NCBI GenBank assembly: GCA_000597885.1
Contig: CP004371.1
Coordinates: 3,612,501 to 3,676,500, forward strand
Origin: Flammeovirgaceae bacterium 311
GTDB lineage: Bacteria; Bacteroidota; Bacteroidia; Cytophagales; Cyclobacteriaceae
DNA length: 64,000 nt
Direction: 5' to 3'
In this document: positions 25,366 through 33,907 of the stretch, piece after piece
Position numbering within the stretch: position 1 is the stretch's first letter
Layout of the letters: the number at the start of each line of letters is the position of its first letter
Program-made: the position numbers and the translations under genes
Notes under the pieces: generated by a model
Seen by the model: only the letters and a program-made list of their open reading frames with translations
Database searches by the model: none
Told to the model about the DNA's origin: nothing

Positions 25366-27393
25366 TTACTGTCCGGTAATTTCAAACTCAACCCTACGGT
25401 TCAGCTGACGTCCCTCTTCGGTTTCGTTGGTAGCAACAGGGGTTGTTTCACCTTTACCTTCTACAACCAAACGATCTGTGTTGATACCATTAACGCGCAG
25501 GAAGCGTGCAACAGCATCAGCTCTTCGCTGAGAGAGACGTTCGTTATATTCATTTGAACCCATGGAGTCGGTGTGACCCTCAATCCTGATCTTCATTTCA
25601 GGATATTCGTTCAATAACTCCAGCAAACGGTTCAGCTCCGGATAACTCTCAGGACGCAGAGTTGCTTTGTCGAAGTCGAAGAAGATGTTGTTAATGGTAA
25701 CACGGGCACCCACTTCGATCGGCATCAGGTACAGGTCCTGGGTAATTTCTTTAAACTCCTGCTCTTCCACCAGGTTGATATTTGCACTGATAGAAACATA
25801 ATTTGGTGCTTCGGCAAGGTAGCCATAACGCTCACCATAAGGGAGAATAATCTGGTAGCTGCCATCAGACTCACTGCGGGCAATACCTACTTCCACACCA
25901 TCAGATAAACGCTCATAGAATATTCTGGCAGCACCAATTGGCTCGTTGGTTTTTGCATTATATACCTTGCCCTTGATCACCACAACCGGCGAAGGCTTAT
26001 AGAATACCGGCAGATCCAGAGAGAAGATATCCACATCGGCATCGGTTGAGCCCCGGGAATAATAGGCCTGCTCGCCGCTAAGCGGAATGTTAAAGAACAG
26101 GTCATCGCCGGCAGAGTTAATGCTTGGCCCAAGGTTTTCTGGTTCCGACCAGTTTGTCCAGGTATCGTCCAGGCGGCGGGTTACATAAATATCAGATCCG
26201 CCATAGCCGCTAAAGCCATTGGAAGAAAAATACATGGTGCGGTCGTCGGCTGCCAGGAAGGGGCTGCCTTCAATACCAGCCGTATTGATAACATCGCCCA
26301 GGTTTAAAGGCTCTGTCCAGTTACCGTTGTTTTTCAAGAAGCTTACATAAAGGTCGCGGTCGCCGCGGGTATCTTCACGTTGCACCGACATAAGCAGCGT
26401 TTTGCGGTTTTGAGCCAGGTAAAAGTCTGCCTGGTCTGAGAAGTTGTACTCATTATCAATATCCAGGGCTACCGGGTCGGTCCAGCGGTCGCCGTCTTTT
26501 GAGCTGATAGATACACCTGCCCTCATTTTGCCGCGCTTATCGTAGCGGTTACCCAGCAGCAGCAGCATGGTGTTGCCATCAGGGGTAATGGAGCTGATAA
26601 AGTTAGGGCCTTCGTTGTTCAGCGGAGCACCAATGTTCTTTGCCTGTGTCCACTCGCCGGTTTGTACGTTCTTTTCAGAGAACCAGATATCTTCCTGGTC
26701 GTTTACACCACCAATATTTTCAGGGTGGTTTCTGCGGCTAAAGAAGAGTGTGTTGCCATCTGGTGATAGCAGTGGCTTATATTCCCTGAAATCGCTGTTT
26801 ACTTCCGGTCCCAGCTTCTGAGCCTGAATATCAGGGTTAACATCCGAAGCCACATTTACATCAATAACAATGGGAGCCCTGGATTTAGAGATACCGATTG
26901 CATCAATGCTGTGGTAACCTGGCAGAGCAGTACCATCTATTACCACTCTTACTGCTGCCACATCGTATTCTGTACGGTCAACAAAAATGTTCAGCAAACG
27001 GCCTTCGGCATTACGAACTGCCTGTGGCTGAAAAGTTTCGATGAGGTACTCTTTACCCTGTGTATCGTAGGCGTAAACCTCAGAAACTGCTGTAGGATTA
27101 TAAGATTCGGCAATCACTATCTGGCGAATACGCATTGGCTCATCAAAACCAACTTTGATGTGTTCCTTGCGGTTTGGCCTGTCGGGTGTCCAGGCATTTG
27201 GGTTTTCTCCACCTGCCGGTAATACGTTGGGTGCCCGCAGCGCCTGTGATCCTGAAAATTGTGTATCAGAAATTTCACTGGTAACTTCTAAAACCTTTGA
27301 TGCCCACTGAACGTTTTGAGCATAAGTGGGAGCTGCGGCTAATAGCAACAAACACAAAAATAATAGCTTATAACTGTAAAAGTGTATTCTCAT
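25366..27393 (-). CDS. OmpA-family protein with discoidin-like, PD40 and CRD modules
   Basis: A 675-residue envelope protein. Signal peptide about 1-25 (LLFLCLLLLAAAPTYAQ). Residues about 30-170 look like a discoidin/F5-8 type beta-sandwich (IKVGFDEPMRIRQIVIAES; VAAVRVVIDGTALPGYHSID). Residues about 190-460 contain PD40/WD40-like propeller repeats (PLLSPDGNTLFFSRRN; SSITPDGNTMLLLL; PFLAADDRTMYFSSNGFSGYGGSD). A carboxypeptidase-regulatory-like domain follows (about 470-550; VIKGKVYNAKTNEPIGAARI), then an OmpA peptidoglycan-binding domain (about 560-675; IFFDFDKATLRPES; IEGHTDSMGSNEYNERLSQR; LNRRVEFEI). The order resembles PorE-like T9SS-associated proteins. It may link an outer-membrane system to peptidoglycan. 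Confidence 0.88.
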   Translation of the reverse strand: MRIHFYSYKLLFLCLLLLAAAPTYAQNVQWASKVLEVTSEISDTQFSGSQALRAPNVLPAGGENPNAWTPDRPNRKEHIKVGFDEPMRIRQIVIAESYNPTAVSEVYAYDTQGKEYLIETFQPQAVRNAEGRLLNIFVDRTEYDVAAVRVVIDGTALPGYHSIDAIGISKSRAPIVIDVNVASDVNPDIQAQKLGPEVNSDFREYKPLLSPDGNTLFFSRRNHPENIGGVNDQEDIWFSEKNVQTGEWTQAKNIGAPLNNEGPNFISSITPDGNTMLLLLGNRYDKRGKMRAGVSISSKDGDRWTDPVALDIDNEYNFSDQADFYLAQNRKTLLMSVQREDTRGDRDLYVSFLKNNGNWTEPLNLGDVINTAGIEGSPFLAADDRTMYFSSNGFSGYGGSDIYVTRRLDDTWTNWSEPENLGPSINSAGDDLFFNIPLSGEQAYYSRGSTDADVDIFSLDLPVFYKPSPVVVIKGKVYNAKTNEPIGAARIFYERLSDGVEVGIARSESDGSYQIILPYGERYGYLAEAPNYVSISANINLVEEQEFKEITQDLYLMPIEVGARVTINNIFFDFDKATLRPESYPELNRLLELLNEYPEMKIRIEGHTDSMGSNEYNERLSQRRADAVARFLRVNGINTDRLVVEGKGETTPVATNETEEGRQLNRRVEFEITGQ

Positions 27394-27540
27394 ATCTCTA
27401 TATGCGTTTTCTTTGGCTGTAAGGTAATCTCTAAAAGTTCAACTTTTTATATTATTCAACAAGTATACTTCCGGTAAGTTACAAACTTTACCATTTTTTG
27501 GGATTCTCTCTAGTACTTTAACGGGGCTTAAGCTGCTAAA

Positions 27541-28269
27541 TTATTCCTGCAGAATGCGAATTTCAACCCTTCTGTTGAGCTGACGCGCTTCGGCAGTATC
27601 TTCTTTCGATAAAGGCATTGAGCCTCCAAACGCTTTCGTTTTTACGCGGTCTTTCTGAATTCCTTTGTTCACAAGGTAATTGCGTATTACTTCTACCCGC
27701 TCTGCAGACAACACCCTGTTTGCTCTTACCGGACCCCGGAAATCTGTGTGCCCTTCCAGCTGTATTACCAGTGTAGGGTTATCCATCATTAAATCTACCA
27801 GCTTGTCGAGGGTAGGGTAAGATTCCGCTAACAATATAGCCTGGCTCTGATCAAATAAAAAGTTATCGAATGCCATAATCTGCCCAACACGCACCGGTTC
27901 CATAAGGAAATCTTTCTGCACCAGCTGGTCTCTGTTAAAATCGTAGATATCTACCTGCTGCCTAAGCGGTATGTATCCCTCTGCTATCACCTCAAATCCA
28001 TAGCTGCGTTCATTCAGCACGGGCATCTGGTAAGTACCTGTTTTATTGCTCACCGATACCCCAACATCATCGCCATGCGGTAACTTTCTAAACCTTATTT
28101 TTGCCACAACCGGTGTGCTGTCTTTAGCACTTATAATCCTGCCACTGATAAATACCAGTGAATCAGGACCTCCCTGAGCAAAAACCTCTTCTGCAAACAG
28201 GCCTCCCGGCAGCAGTCCAAAAAATAGTACTGACAGCAGCAATATCCGTGTAATTTTCTTCATCTCCAT
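27541..28269 (-). CDS. OmpA-family protein with CRD module
   Basis: A 242-residue envelope protein, upstream of and in the same direction as the larger OmpA gene. ATG at 28269 (or 28263) is chosen because MEMKKITRILLLSVLFFGLL is a signal peptide; the longer frame to 28323 is unlikely. A carboxypeptidase-regulatory-like module (FISGRIISAKDSTPVVAKIRF ... YGFEVIAEGYIPLRQ) comes first, then an OmpA domain with FDNFLFDQSQAILLAES, QLEGHTDFRGPVRANR and LNRRVEIRI. It repeats the last two modules of the 25366 protein, so the two genes probably share ancestry by duplication. Confidence 0.88.
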   Translation of the reverse strand: MEMKKITRILLLSVLFFGLLPGGLFAEEVFAQGGPDSLVFISGRIISAKDSTPVVAKIRFRKLPHGDDVGVSVSNKTGTYQMPVLNERSYGFEVIAEGYIPLRQQVDIYDFNRDQLVQKDFLMEPVRVGQIMAFDNFLFDQSQAILLAESYPTLDKLVDLMMDNPTLVIQLEGHTDFRGPVRANRVLSAERVEVIRNYLVNKGIQKDRVKTKAFGGSMPLSKEDTAEARQLNRRVEIRILQE

Positions 28270-28404
28270 ATGCTGGTTACTAACGCAGGGGTTCAAAAAA
28301 AGGTTAAATTTTGCATTACTCAAAACACGTCCGAAAGAACACTACTTTTTGTTATTTTTAAAACTAAAATAACACAAAAGTCCTGAACTTGTAAGAAATT
28401 ACCC

Positions 28405-28412
28405 TACTTTTG
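28405..28412 (+). promoter_or_regulatory. TAnnTTTG -7 element before the PAS kinase gene
   Basis: TACTTTTG is a perfect -7 consensus match 78 bp before the ATG at 28490. No TTG occurs at -33 spacing, so the call is tentative. Confidence 0.3.
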
Positions 28413-28489
28413 TTTAGCTTAGAATAAAATATAGAACTATAGAAGCCTATATTGATTGTCCACCCAGACCTGTCTCTTAGCTCCAGGTT

Positions 28490-29968
28490 ATGTATTCTGC
28501 CGGTAAAAAAGAAAAAATTACAAACTCTGCTGGCTTCCCTGCAGACTTTTCTTCCAGCAATGCTCCATTGCCGGCAGAGGTAATATCTGTGCTTAATTTA
28601 ATTGAAGATCCTGCTGGTATACTGCTGCCCGACGGACGTATTCTGGCCGCAAACACAGCACTGGTTACTTTTCTGAATCTCACAGGGCAACAGGCACGGC
28701 AGCGCTCACTTCTAGACTGGGTGCACCCCGAAGAAAAAACACTGCTGCACCGTAAACTTTTGCTGGCTAAAACCAAAGCACGGCCCTACCAGAGCAACCT
28801 GCGGCTGCGTGCAGCAGAGGGAGTTTATAATTCATGCCTGCTGCATATGCAATGGAGCAACGGCAATGTATTGCTGCTGTTAAAAGGCTGCTTAGAGCCT
28901 CAGTCCGAAGATCAGCAGTTTGAACGCCTGGCAACCGCCTCGCTGATATATGATACCCAACTTAACCTTATACGCTACAACGAGCAGTTTTGCCAGCTCT
29001 TGGGATATCCTGACAGTGAGTTACAGCAGATAAATCTGAACACCCTGCTGCATCCGGGCCAGGCTGCTACATTCACAAGCCAGATGCTAAACCTGGCGGA
29101 AGGCAGAAAAAAAAGCTTATCTACCGAATTACAGTTCAGACATAAACATCAGCACTACCTCTGGGTGCAGTATACAGCCGCCTTATTAGAGCGCCCTGGC
29201 GAAGAGCCCTATATTACTGCCACTGTACTTGACATAAGCCAGCTAAAACAAAAAGAACAGCAACTGGTGCAGGAGCAGCAGGACATGAGCTTGTTTATAG
29301 ACCGGGTTACCCATGATATGAAAGGCCCACTCCGCTCCCTGATGGCGCTGCACCGGATTGTAGAGCTGGAGTATGGCCATGATCCTAAGGTAATGGAATA
29401 CTTTAACCATTATCACGCAACCGTACAGCGGCTTAATACTACAGTTTCGGATCTGCTCACCCTCTCAAAGGTAAAAAAGGGAGCAGCCCGTATGGCTATG
29501 GTCAATCTGAGAAGCATGGTGCAGGACTGCCTGCAGTCTTTATGCCACCTGCCGGATTTTTACAAAATCAGCTTTACCATACGCATTGAAATAAAAGACA
29601 GCGTTTATATTGAGGAAAATCTGATACAGACAATTATCCAGAACCTGCTGGAAAATGCTATTAAGTACTGTTCCGAAACAGCGCCTAAAGTTTTAATATG
29701 CATCAAACTGAAAGACGATCAGCTCGTATTAGAGGTAAGTGATAACGGCATTGGCATTGAAGAAGAGGCTCAGTCTCATATTTTTGATATGTTCTACAGG
29801 GCAACAACCCGCTCTACCGGAACCGGTTTGGGCCTTTATATTTTAAGAAATGCTGTAGAAAAACTAAAGGGCACTGTAAAACTGCGCAGTATGCCTCTCA
29901 AGGGAAGCCACTTTATTGTTACTATTCCTTACCTGCAACAGGCAGTTGTCGCTAAGGAAAATGCATAA
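28490..29968 (+). CDS. PAS-domain sensor histidine kinase (orphan)
   Basis: A 492-residue cytoplasmic sensor kinase without membrane segments. Two PAS-like regions (about 38-125 and 140-250; the second is clear: RYNEQFCQLLGYPDSELQQINL, then a PAC-type WVQYTAALLE) precede a short coiled linker. The HisKA phosphoacceptor site is RVTHDMKGPLRSL (about 269-281), the N box QNLLENAIKYCSE, the G1 box EVSDNGIGIEEE and the G2 box STGTGLGLYIL are all intact. No response regulator is adjacent, so its partner must lie elsewhere. A terminator-like hairpin follows; rfbA is next in the same direction. Confidence 0.9.
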   Translation: MYSAGKKEKITNSAGFPADFSSSNAPLPAEVISVLNLIEDPAGILLPDGRILAANTALVTFLNLTGQQARQRSLLDWVHPEEKTLLHRKLLLAKTKARPYQSNLRLRAAEGVYNSCLLHMQWSNGNVLLLLKGCLEPQSEDQQFERLATASLIYDTQLNLIRYNEQFCQLLGYPDSELQQINLNTLLHPGQAATFTSQMLNLAEGRKKSLSTELQFRHKHQHYLWVQYTAALLERPGEEPYITATVLDISQLKQKEQQLVQEQQDMSLFIDRVTHDMKGPLRSLMALHRIVELEYGHDPKVMEYFNHYHATVQRLNTTVSDLLTLSKVKKGAARMAMVNLRSMVQDCLQSLCHLPDFYKISFTIRIEIKDSVYIEENLIQTIIQNLLENAIKYCSETAPKVLICIKLKDDQLVLEVSDNGIGIEEEAQSHIFDMFYRATTRSTGTGLGLYILRNAVEKLKGTVKLRSMPLKGSHFIVTIPYLQQAVVAKENA

Positions 29969-29971
29969 TAC

Positions 29972-29996
29972 TTGGCAGCTGTGCCAAACCTTTTTA
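29972..29996 (+). terminator. Small terminator hairpin
   Basis: TTGGCA (72-77 of the 29900 block) pairs with TGCCAA around GCTG, followed by ACCTTTTTAATTT. It separates the PAS kinase gene from rfbA. Confidence 0.5.
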
Positions 29997-30024
29997 ATTT
30001 AGCGTTGCAATAAATTATTTTTTG

Positions 30025-30897
30025 ATGAAAGGAATTATTCTGGCAGGCGGTTCTGGTACCCGCTTACACCCGCTTACTCTGGCCGTTAGCAAACAACTAA
30101 TGCCTGTCTATGACAAGCCAATGATCTATTACCCGCTTTCTATCCTGATGATGGCTGGCATACGGGAAATCCTGATTATTTCTACTCCCCACGACCTTCC
30201 TAATTTTGAGCAGCTGCTCGGCAATGGTGAAAGACTTGGATGCCGCTTCTCCTATGCTGTACAGCCAGAACCCAAAGGACTTGCCCAGGCTTTTACCATA
30301 GGCGCCGATTTTATTGGCAGGGACAAAGTAGCCTTGATTCTGGGAGACAACATCTTCTATGGCAGTGGCCTGGCCAAAATGCTGCAGGGCAACAACGATC
30401 CGGATGGCGGGGTAGTTTTTGCTTACCATGTGCACGACCCCGAACGTTATGGCGTGGTTGAGTTCGATCATGAGCAACGGGCACTTTCTATCGAAGAAAA
30501 ACCGCAAAAACCAAAATCGAACTATGCTGTTCCCGGTCTGTACTTCTACGATAACCAGGTAATAGAAATAGCGCGCAGCCTGGAACCCAGCCCACGCGGA
30601 GAACTTGAAATAACGGATATAAACCAGCATTACCTGCGTAAAGGCAAGTTGAAAGTTGGTATTTTGAGCCGTGGCACTGCCTGGCTCGATACCGGCACCT
30701 TTGCTTCTCTGATGCAGGCCGGCCAGTTTGTGCAGGTAATTGAAGAGCGCCAGGGGCTAAAAGTAGGATGTATTGAAGAGGTAGCTTATAGAATGGGCTT
30801 TATTAATGAGGATCAGTTAATTGCCTTAGCCAAGCCGCTGATGAAGAGCGGATATGGGCAATACCTGATGCACCAGGTGCCCCGTCAATTAGGGTAA
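30025..30897 (+). CDS. rfbA: Glucose-1-phosphate thymidylyltransferase
   Basis: A 290-residue nucleotidyltransferase that makes dTDP-glucose from dTTP and glucose-1-phosphate, the first step towards dTDP-L-rhamnose and other dTDP sugars of the cell surface. Motifs: [16 protein letters not shown] (nucleotide-binding loop, about 3-18), [27 protein letters not shown] (catalytic Asp), and [19 protein letters not shown]. The start ATG at 30025 is chosen over a TTG three bases upstream. Other rfb or rml genes are not present, so it is a stand-alone copy. Confidence 0.95.
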   Translation: MKGIILAGGSGTRLHPLTLAVSKQLMPVYDKPMIYYPLSILMMAGIREILIISTPHDLPNFEQLLGNGERLGCRFSYAVQPEPKGLAQAFTIGADFIGRDKVALILGDNIFYGSGLAKMLQGNNDPDGGVVFAYHVHDPERYGVVEFDHEQRALSIEEKPQKPKSNYAVPGLYFYDNQVIEIARSLEPSPRGELEITDINQHYLRKGKLKVGILSRGTAWLDTGTFASLMQAGQFVQVIEERQGLKVGCIEEVAYRMGFINEDQLIALAKPLMKSGYGQYLMHQVPRQLG

Positions 30898-30960
30898 CAT
30901 TAACCATTATGGCCTGTTCCCGTTAAATTATTCGGTAATAATCAAATTTTTTGGCCAACT

Positions 30961-31431
30961 ATGAAACATTTATTTACACACTTTTGGAAAGTACTAGGGG
31001 CAGCAGCAATGGTCTCCGCTTTAATTGGTACCAGCGCCTGCACCAACAGCCGGGGCCTGGCAGAAGCCGATGATCCGGTTGTTTATGAAGATCTGGCTAA
31101 CATACCTGGCGCCTATAATTTAAAGGCATCTGATGAGGTAAGAGCCGACAAAGAAAAGCTGAATGAAGAGCTTAATCAGAAGCTTGCCCAGGTAGACCAG
31201 CGCATCGAAGCCCTGGAGGACAAAGCCAAGACTGTACCAGATGCTGAAAAGCTAAGATATGCCCAGGTAATTGAGCAGCTGGACGAAGAGCGCGAAAAGC
31301 TGGTTGCCGAATATAACACCATTCAAGCAGCCACAGACGATGAGTGGGATGATGTAAAGAGTGAAGTGCGCGAAGTAATGAACAATGTAGACCAATCTGT
31401 AACGAATCTTGCCGCCCGTTTAGAACGTTAA
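30961..31431 (+). CDS. Coiled-coil lipoprotein
   Basis: A 156-residue protein with a lipoprotein signal ending in SALIGTSAC (lipobox Cys about residue 27). The mature part, from about residue 55 on, is a long amphipathic helix (DKEKLNEELNQKLAQVDQRI, IEQLDEEREKLVAEYNTI), very probably coiled-coil. It is likely anchored to the inner or outer membrane. Unknown function. It lies 27 bp before the next small gene, forming a run with the two following genes. Confidence 0.7.
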   Translation: MKHLFTHFWKVLGAAAMVSALIGTSACTNSRGLAEADDPVVYEDLANIPGAYNLKASDEVRADKEKLNEELNQKLAQVDQRIEALEDKAKTVPDAEKLRYAQVIEQLDEEREKLVAEYNTIQAATDDEWDDVKSEVREVMNNVDQSVTNLAARLER

Positions 31432-31458
31432 ACGGAAGGCAAACTATAAAATAACTTT

Positions 31459-31668
31459 ATGAGAACTGCCGGTTTTGTAATGACCATCATGGGGCTGATT
31501 GCCCTTGTATTTGTAATAATTGGAGTTTTTACCTCTAATAAAGGCGGAACTGTTTTATTCTTCGATAATTCCTGGTTCCCCATTATGTTCATCTTCTGGT
31601 TTGGAGCCGGCATTAGTGTGCTGCTTACCTTCCCGGCCGAAGAAAAAAAACGTCATAACAGGCGGTAA
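31459..31668 (+). CDS. Small two-helix membrane protein
   Basis: A 69-residue membrane protein: helix GFVMTIMGLIALVFVIIGVF (about 4-23), a short loop, and a second helix FPIMFIFWFGAGISVLLTF (about 41-59), ending in a basic EEKKRHNRR tail. The layout echoes the 68-residue protein at 23504. It sits between the lipoprotein and the DUF4142 gene, 27 bp and 5 bp away, and is probably in one transcript with them. Unknown function. Confidence 0.6.
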   Translation: MRTAGFVMTIMGLIALVFVIIGVFTSNKGGTVLFFDNSWFPIMFIFWFGAGISVLLTFPAEEKKRHNRR

Positions 31669-31673
31669 CATCC

Positions 31674-32258
31674 ATGCAGCGCCTCTATTACCTCCGGACA
31701 GGCCTGCTCTGCACAGCTCTGGCTGCGGCTGTGTTGCTTGCCTCATGCGATAGCGGCAGCAGCAATGAACAAACAAAGGAAACAGCCCTTCGGCTGAGCG
31801 AGGCCTCTGCCGAAAGCTGGGATGCCCGGCAGGATGCTGCTTTTCTGATAGAAGCCTATAGCTATGGTCTGATGATTGTTCGCTACAGCGAACTGGCACT
31901 CGAGAAAGCGCAAAGCCCGACTGCCAAAAGTTTTGCCGAACAATCTGCCACCTGGCATAAAAAGCTAAATAACGAAATTGAACAAATGGCCCTGCACAAG
32001 GAGGTGGCGTTGCCCGATGCAGAAGGAGCCAATGTGCAGCGTTACCTGGAAAAGCTGAACAAGTTCTCATCCCCCAGGTTTGAGCAGGAATACCTGCTGG
32101 TGCTTAGCGATATACAGAGCAATATGATGCACCAGTACGAAATAGCCTCCGATGAAGCCATGGACATGAACATGCGTAACTGGGCCTCGCAAACCCTGCC
32201 CTACATGCAGGCGCATGCACAGGCCGTAAACGAACTACAGGACCAGCTTGGGGATTGA
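31674..32258 (+). CDS. DUF4142 domain lipoprotein
   Basis: A 194-residue lipoprotein with lipobox LLASC (Cys about residue 25). The mature part shows the DUF4142 pattern (about 45-190): AFLIEAYSYGLMIVRYSELALEKAQ, SFAEQSATWHKKLNNEIEQMA and QTLPYMQAHAQAVNEL, a helical, ferritin-like bundle. DUF4142 proteins are found in envelope stress settings, but no enzyme role is known. It begins 5 bp after the small membrane protein. Confidence 0.85.
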   Translation: MQRLYYLRTGLLCTALAAAVLLASCDSGSSNEQTKETALRLSEASAESWDARQDAAFLIEAYSYGLMIVRYSELALEKAQSPTAKSFAEQSATWHKKLNNEIEQMALHKEVALPDAEGANVQRYLEKLNKFSSPRFEQEYLLVLSDIQSNMMHQYEIASDEAMDMNMRNWASQTLPYMQAHAQAVNELQDQLGD

Positions 32259-32292
32259 AAACAAAAAAGCATTAATTATTTTTATTGTCAGC

Positions 32293-32676
32293 TCAGTGTA
32301 AGCCTGCAGCAGCTGGAATAAGCTCCAGTGTTTTTGCCATGTGTTCCGGCTGTACGATACCATTGGCATAAGGCCGGTTGTGCTCCGAAGTATACTTCTG
32401 CAGGTATGCCTGGTTAATCATCGGCCCCAGGATCTCTATATCCGCAGGAATAATTCCCCTAACGGGTACTTCAGTTTCACCGCATTTTATTGCACCAGTC
32501 TTTTCTTCCAGAAAGGCGGTATACCAGCTTCTTTCACTCATGCCCCACGAGCGTACAAATATCCTGTCTGCCACCACCACCATCCAGATATTCAGGAACC
32601 CTCTTGGTTTACTTCCCCCTCGGATTCCTATTAAATTGTTACTATTAATGTAGCTGATGATATCAGGCGTATTCAT
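32293..32676 (-). CDS. DUF2255 family protein
   Basis: A 127-residue soluble protein matching the DUF2255 pattern: IRGGSKPRGFLNIWMVVV near 19-36, VADRIFVRSWGMSERSWYTA, and DIEILGPMINQAYLQKYTSE. The family has an antiparallel-beta pyridoxamine-oxidase-like fold in some predictions; I cannot confirm it here. The role is unknown. It is convergent with the DUF4142 gene. Confidence 0.75.
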   Translation of the reverse strand: MNTPDIISYINSNNLIGIRGGSKPRGFLNIWMVVVADRIFVRSWGMSERSWYTAFLEEKTGAIKCGETEVPVRGIIPADIEILGPMINQAYLQKYTSEHNRPYANGIVQPEHMAKTLELIPAAAGLH

Positions 32677-32745
32677 TCTTGATTAAGAAAAATGTATTAA
32701 CTGCTCTTTTGGTAACAGCCAATGCTGGCTTTCTCTATCCTAAAA

Positions 32746-33795
32746 CTAATTTGCCACAGCGGGAGCAGGCTCATGATACACCACATGCATTACCGTTTCG
32801 CCAACGGCTTTCAGCGTTTCGCGGCTGATAATTTCCATGTTATCGTTCATGGTGTGGTGGTATTTACCAAAATAAAAATCAGAAGCAGGATCATACTCGA
32901 TGATATCGATAGAGGGTACTCCGCCGGCATTCATAAAATAATGATCATCGATAATAGGATCGCTGTTTTCGTAGCGAAAATAGCGGCCATGGCCCAGCTC
33001 GTTGCCCCAGCCCCATACCCGCCTTACTACGCTCGGTGCATAGGTGCGTGAGTACTCCTCGCGGTAAAACATAGCGTTTTCAGCCCCCACCATATCTAAA
33101 AGAATACCAAAATAGGCATTGTAGCCTGCCTTATGTTTGTTTCGAGCCCAGTACTGCGAACCCAGGCACCAGTAGGTTTCCCCCTGCCGGGGTTTTACAT
33201 CTTTAGACTGATGGGGCTCGCCATAATCCTCCCCATCATATAAAATAATATCTACGCCTACCTGCGGTTGTGGCCCCCGCCCCAGCTGACGGGCAATTTC
33301 GAGCAACACACCAACACCACTGCCGCCATCATTAGCACCTTCAATGGGTTGGTTTCTATTTGCTTCATCAGCATCTTTATCGGCAAAGGGGCGGGTATCC
33401 CAATGGGCGGCAAGCAAAATACGCTTGGAGGCATTAGGGTTATAGCTGGCTACAATATTGCGCAGCTGCAGCGGAGTACCATCAAATGCTTCTGCTGAAA
33501 ATTCCTGTACCTGCACCTCGGCACCATATTCCTCAAACTTACTGATCAAAAAATCGCCTGCCTGCCGGTGCTGCTCAGTATTGGGTACCCTGGGCCCGAA
33601 AGCCACCTGCGCAGCCACAAACTGATAAGCAGAATCTGCATTAAAAGCAGGCACTGTTACCCCTTCCAGTCTTTCAACCGCAGATACTGTTGCCTGCCCT
33701 TCGCCCTCTTCTCTTCTACCCTCATCGCCATTGCAAGCTCCCAGCAGCAGCACCAGACAAAGCCCGGATAAAAATATATTTTTCAGTTTCATCAA
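32746..33795 (-). CDS. M28 family peptidase-like lipoprotein (glutaminyl cyclotransferase-like)
   Basis: A 349-residue lipoprotein with lipobox LLGAC (Cys about residue 21). The metal-binding scaffold of the M28 family is visible: LLAAHWDTRP (His and Asp), IEGANDGGSGVGVLLEIARQL (Asp), ILYDGEDYGEP (Glu) and the HYFMNAGGVPSIDIIEYD segment near the C-terminus. The order and spacing resemble bacterial glutaminyl-peptide cyclotransferase-like M28 proteins, which modify N-terminal Gln, as well as aminopeptidases; the sequence does not settle which. It is probably exposed on the cell envelope. Monocistronic, 112 bp before cysS in the same direction. Confidence 0.88.
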   Translation of the reverse strand: MMKLKNIFLSGLCLVLLLGACNGDEGRREEGEGQATVSAVERLEGVTVPAFNADSAYQFVAAQVAFGPRVPNTEQHRQAGDFLISKFEEYGAEVQVQEFSAEAFDGTPLQLRNIVASYNPNASKRILLAAHWDTRPFADKDADEANRNQPIEGANDGGSGVGVLLEIARQLGRGPQPQVGVDIILYDGEDYGEPHQSKDVKPRQGETYWCLGSQYWARNKHKAGYNAYFGILLDMVGAENAMFYREEYSRTYAPSVVRRVWGWGNELGHGRYFRYENSDPIIDDHYFMNAGGVPSIDIIEYDPASDFYFGKYHHTMNDNMEIISRETLKAVGETVMHVVYHEPAPAVAN

Positions 33796-33882
33796 GTATT
33801 AATTGTTCGTTCGTAGTGGTTGTTAGTGGGTAGTGGGCAAAAACCTTGTGCACCACTAAAACTTCAGACGGCACAAAGGTTA

Positions 33883-33902
33883 TTCACTCATTCACTCATT
33901 CA
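33883..33902. repeat. 8-bp tandem repeat between cysS and the M28 gene
   Basis: TTCACTCA is repeated twice and half (33883-33902) directly after the cysS stop codon region. It is similar in style to the tandem repeats near 13335 and 62132. Confidence 0.7.
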
Positions 33903-33907
33903 AAATT

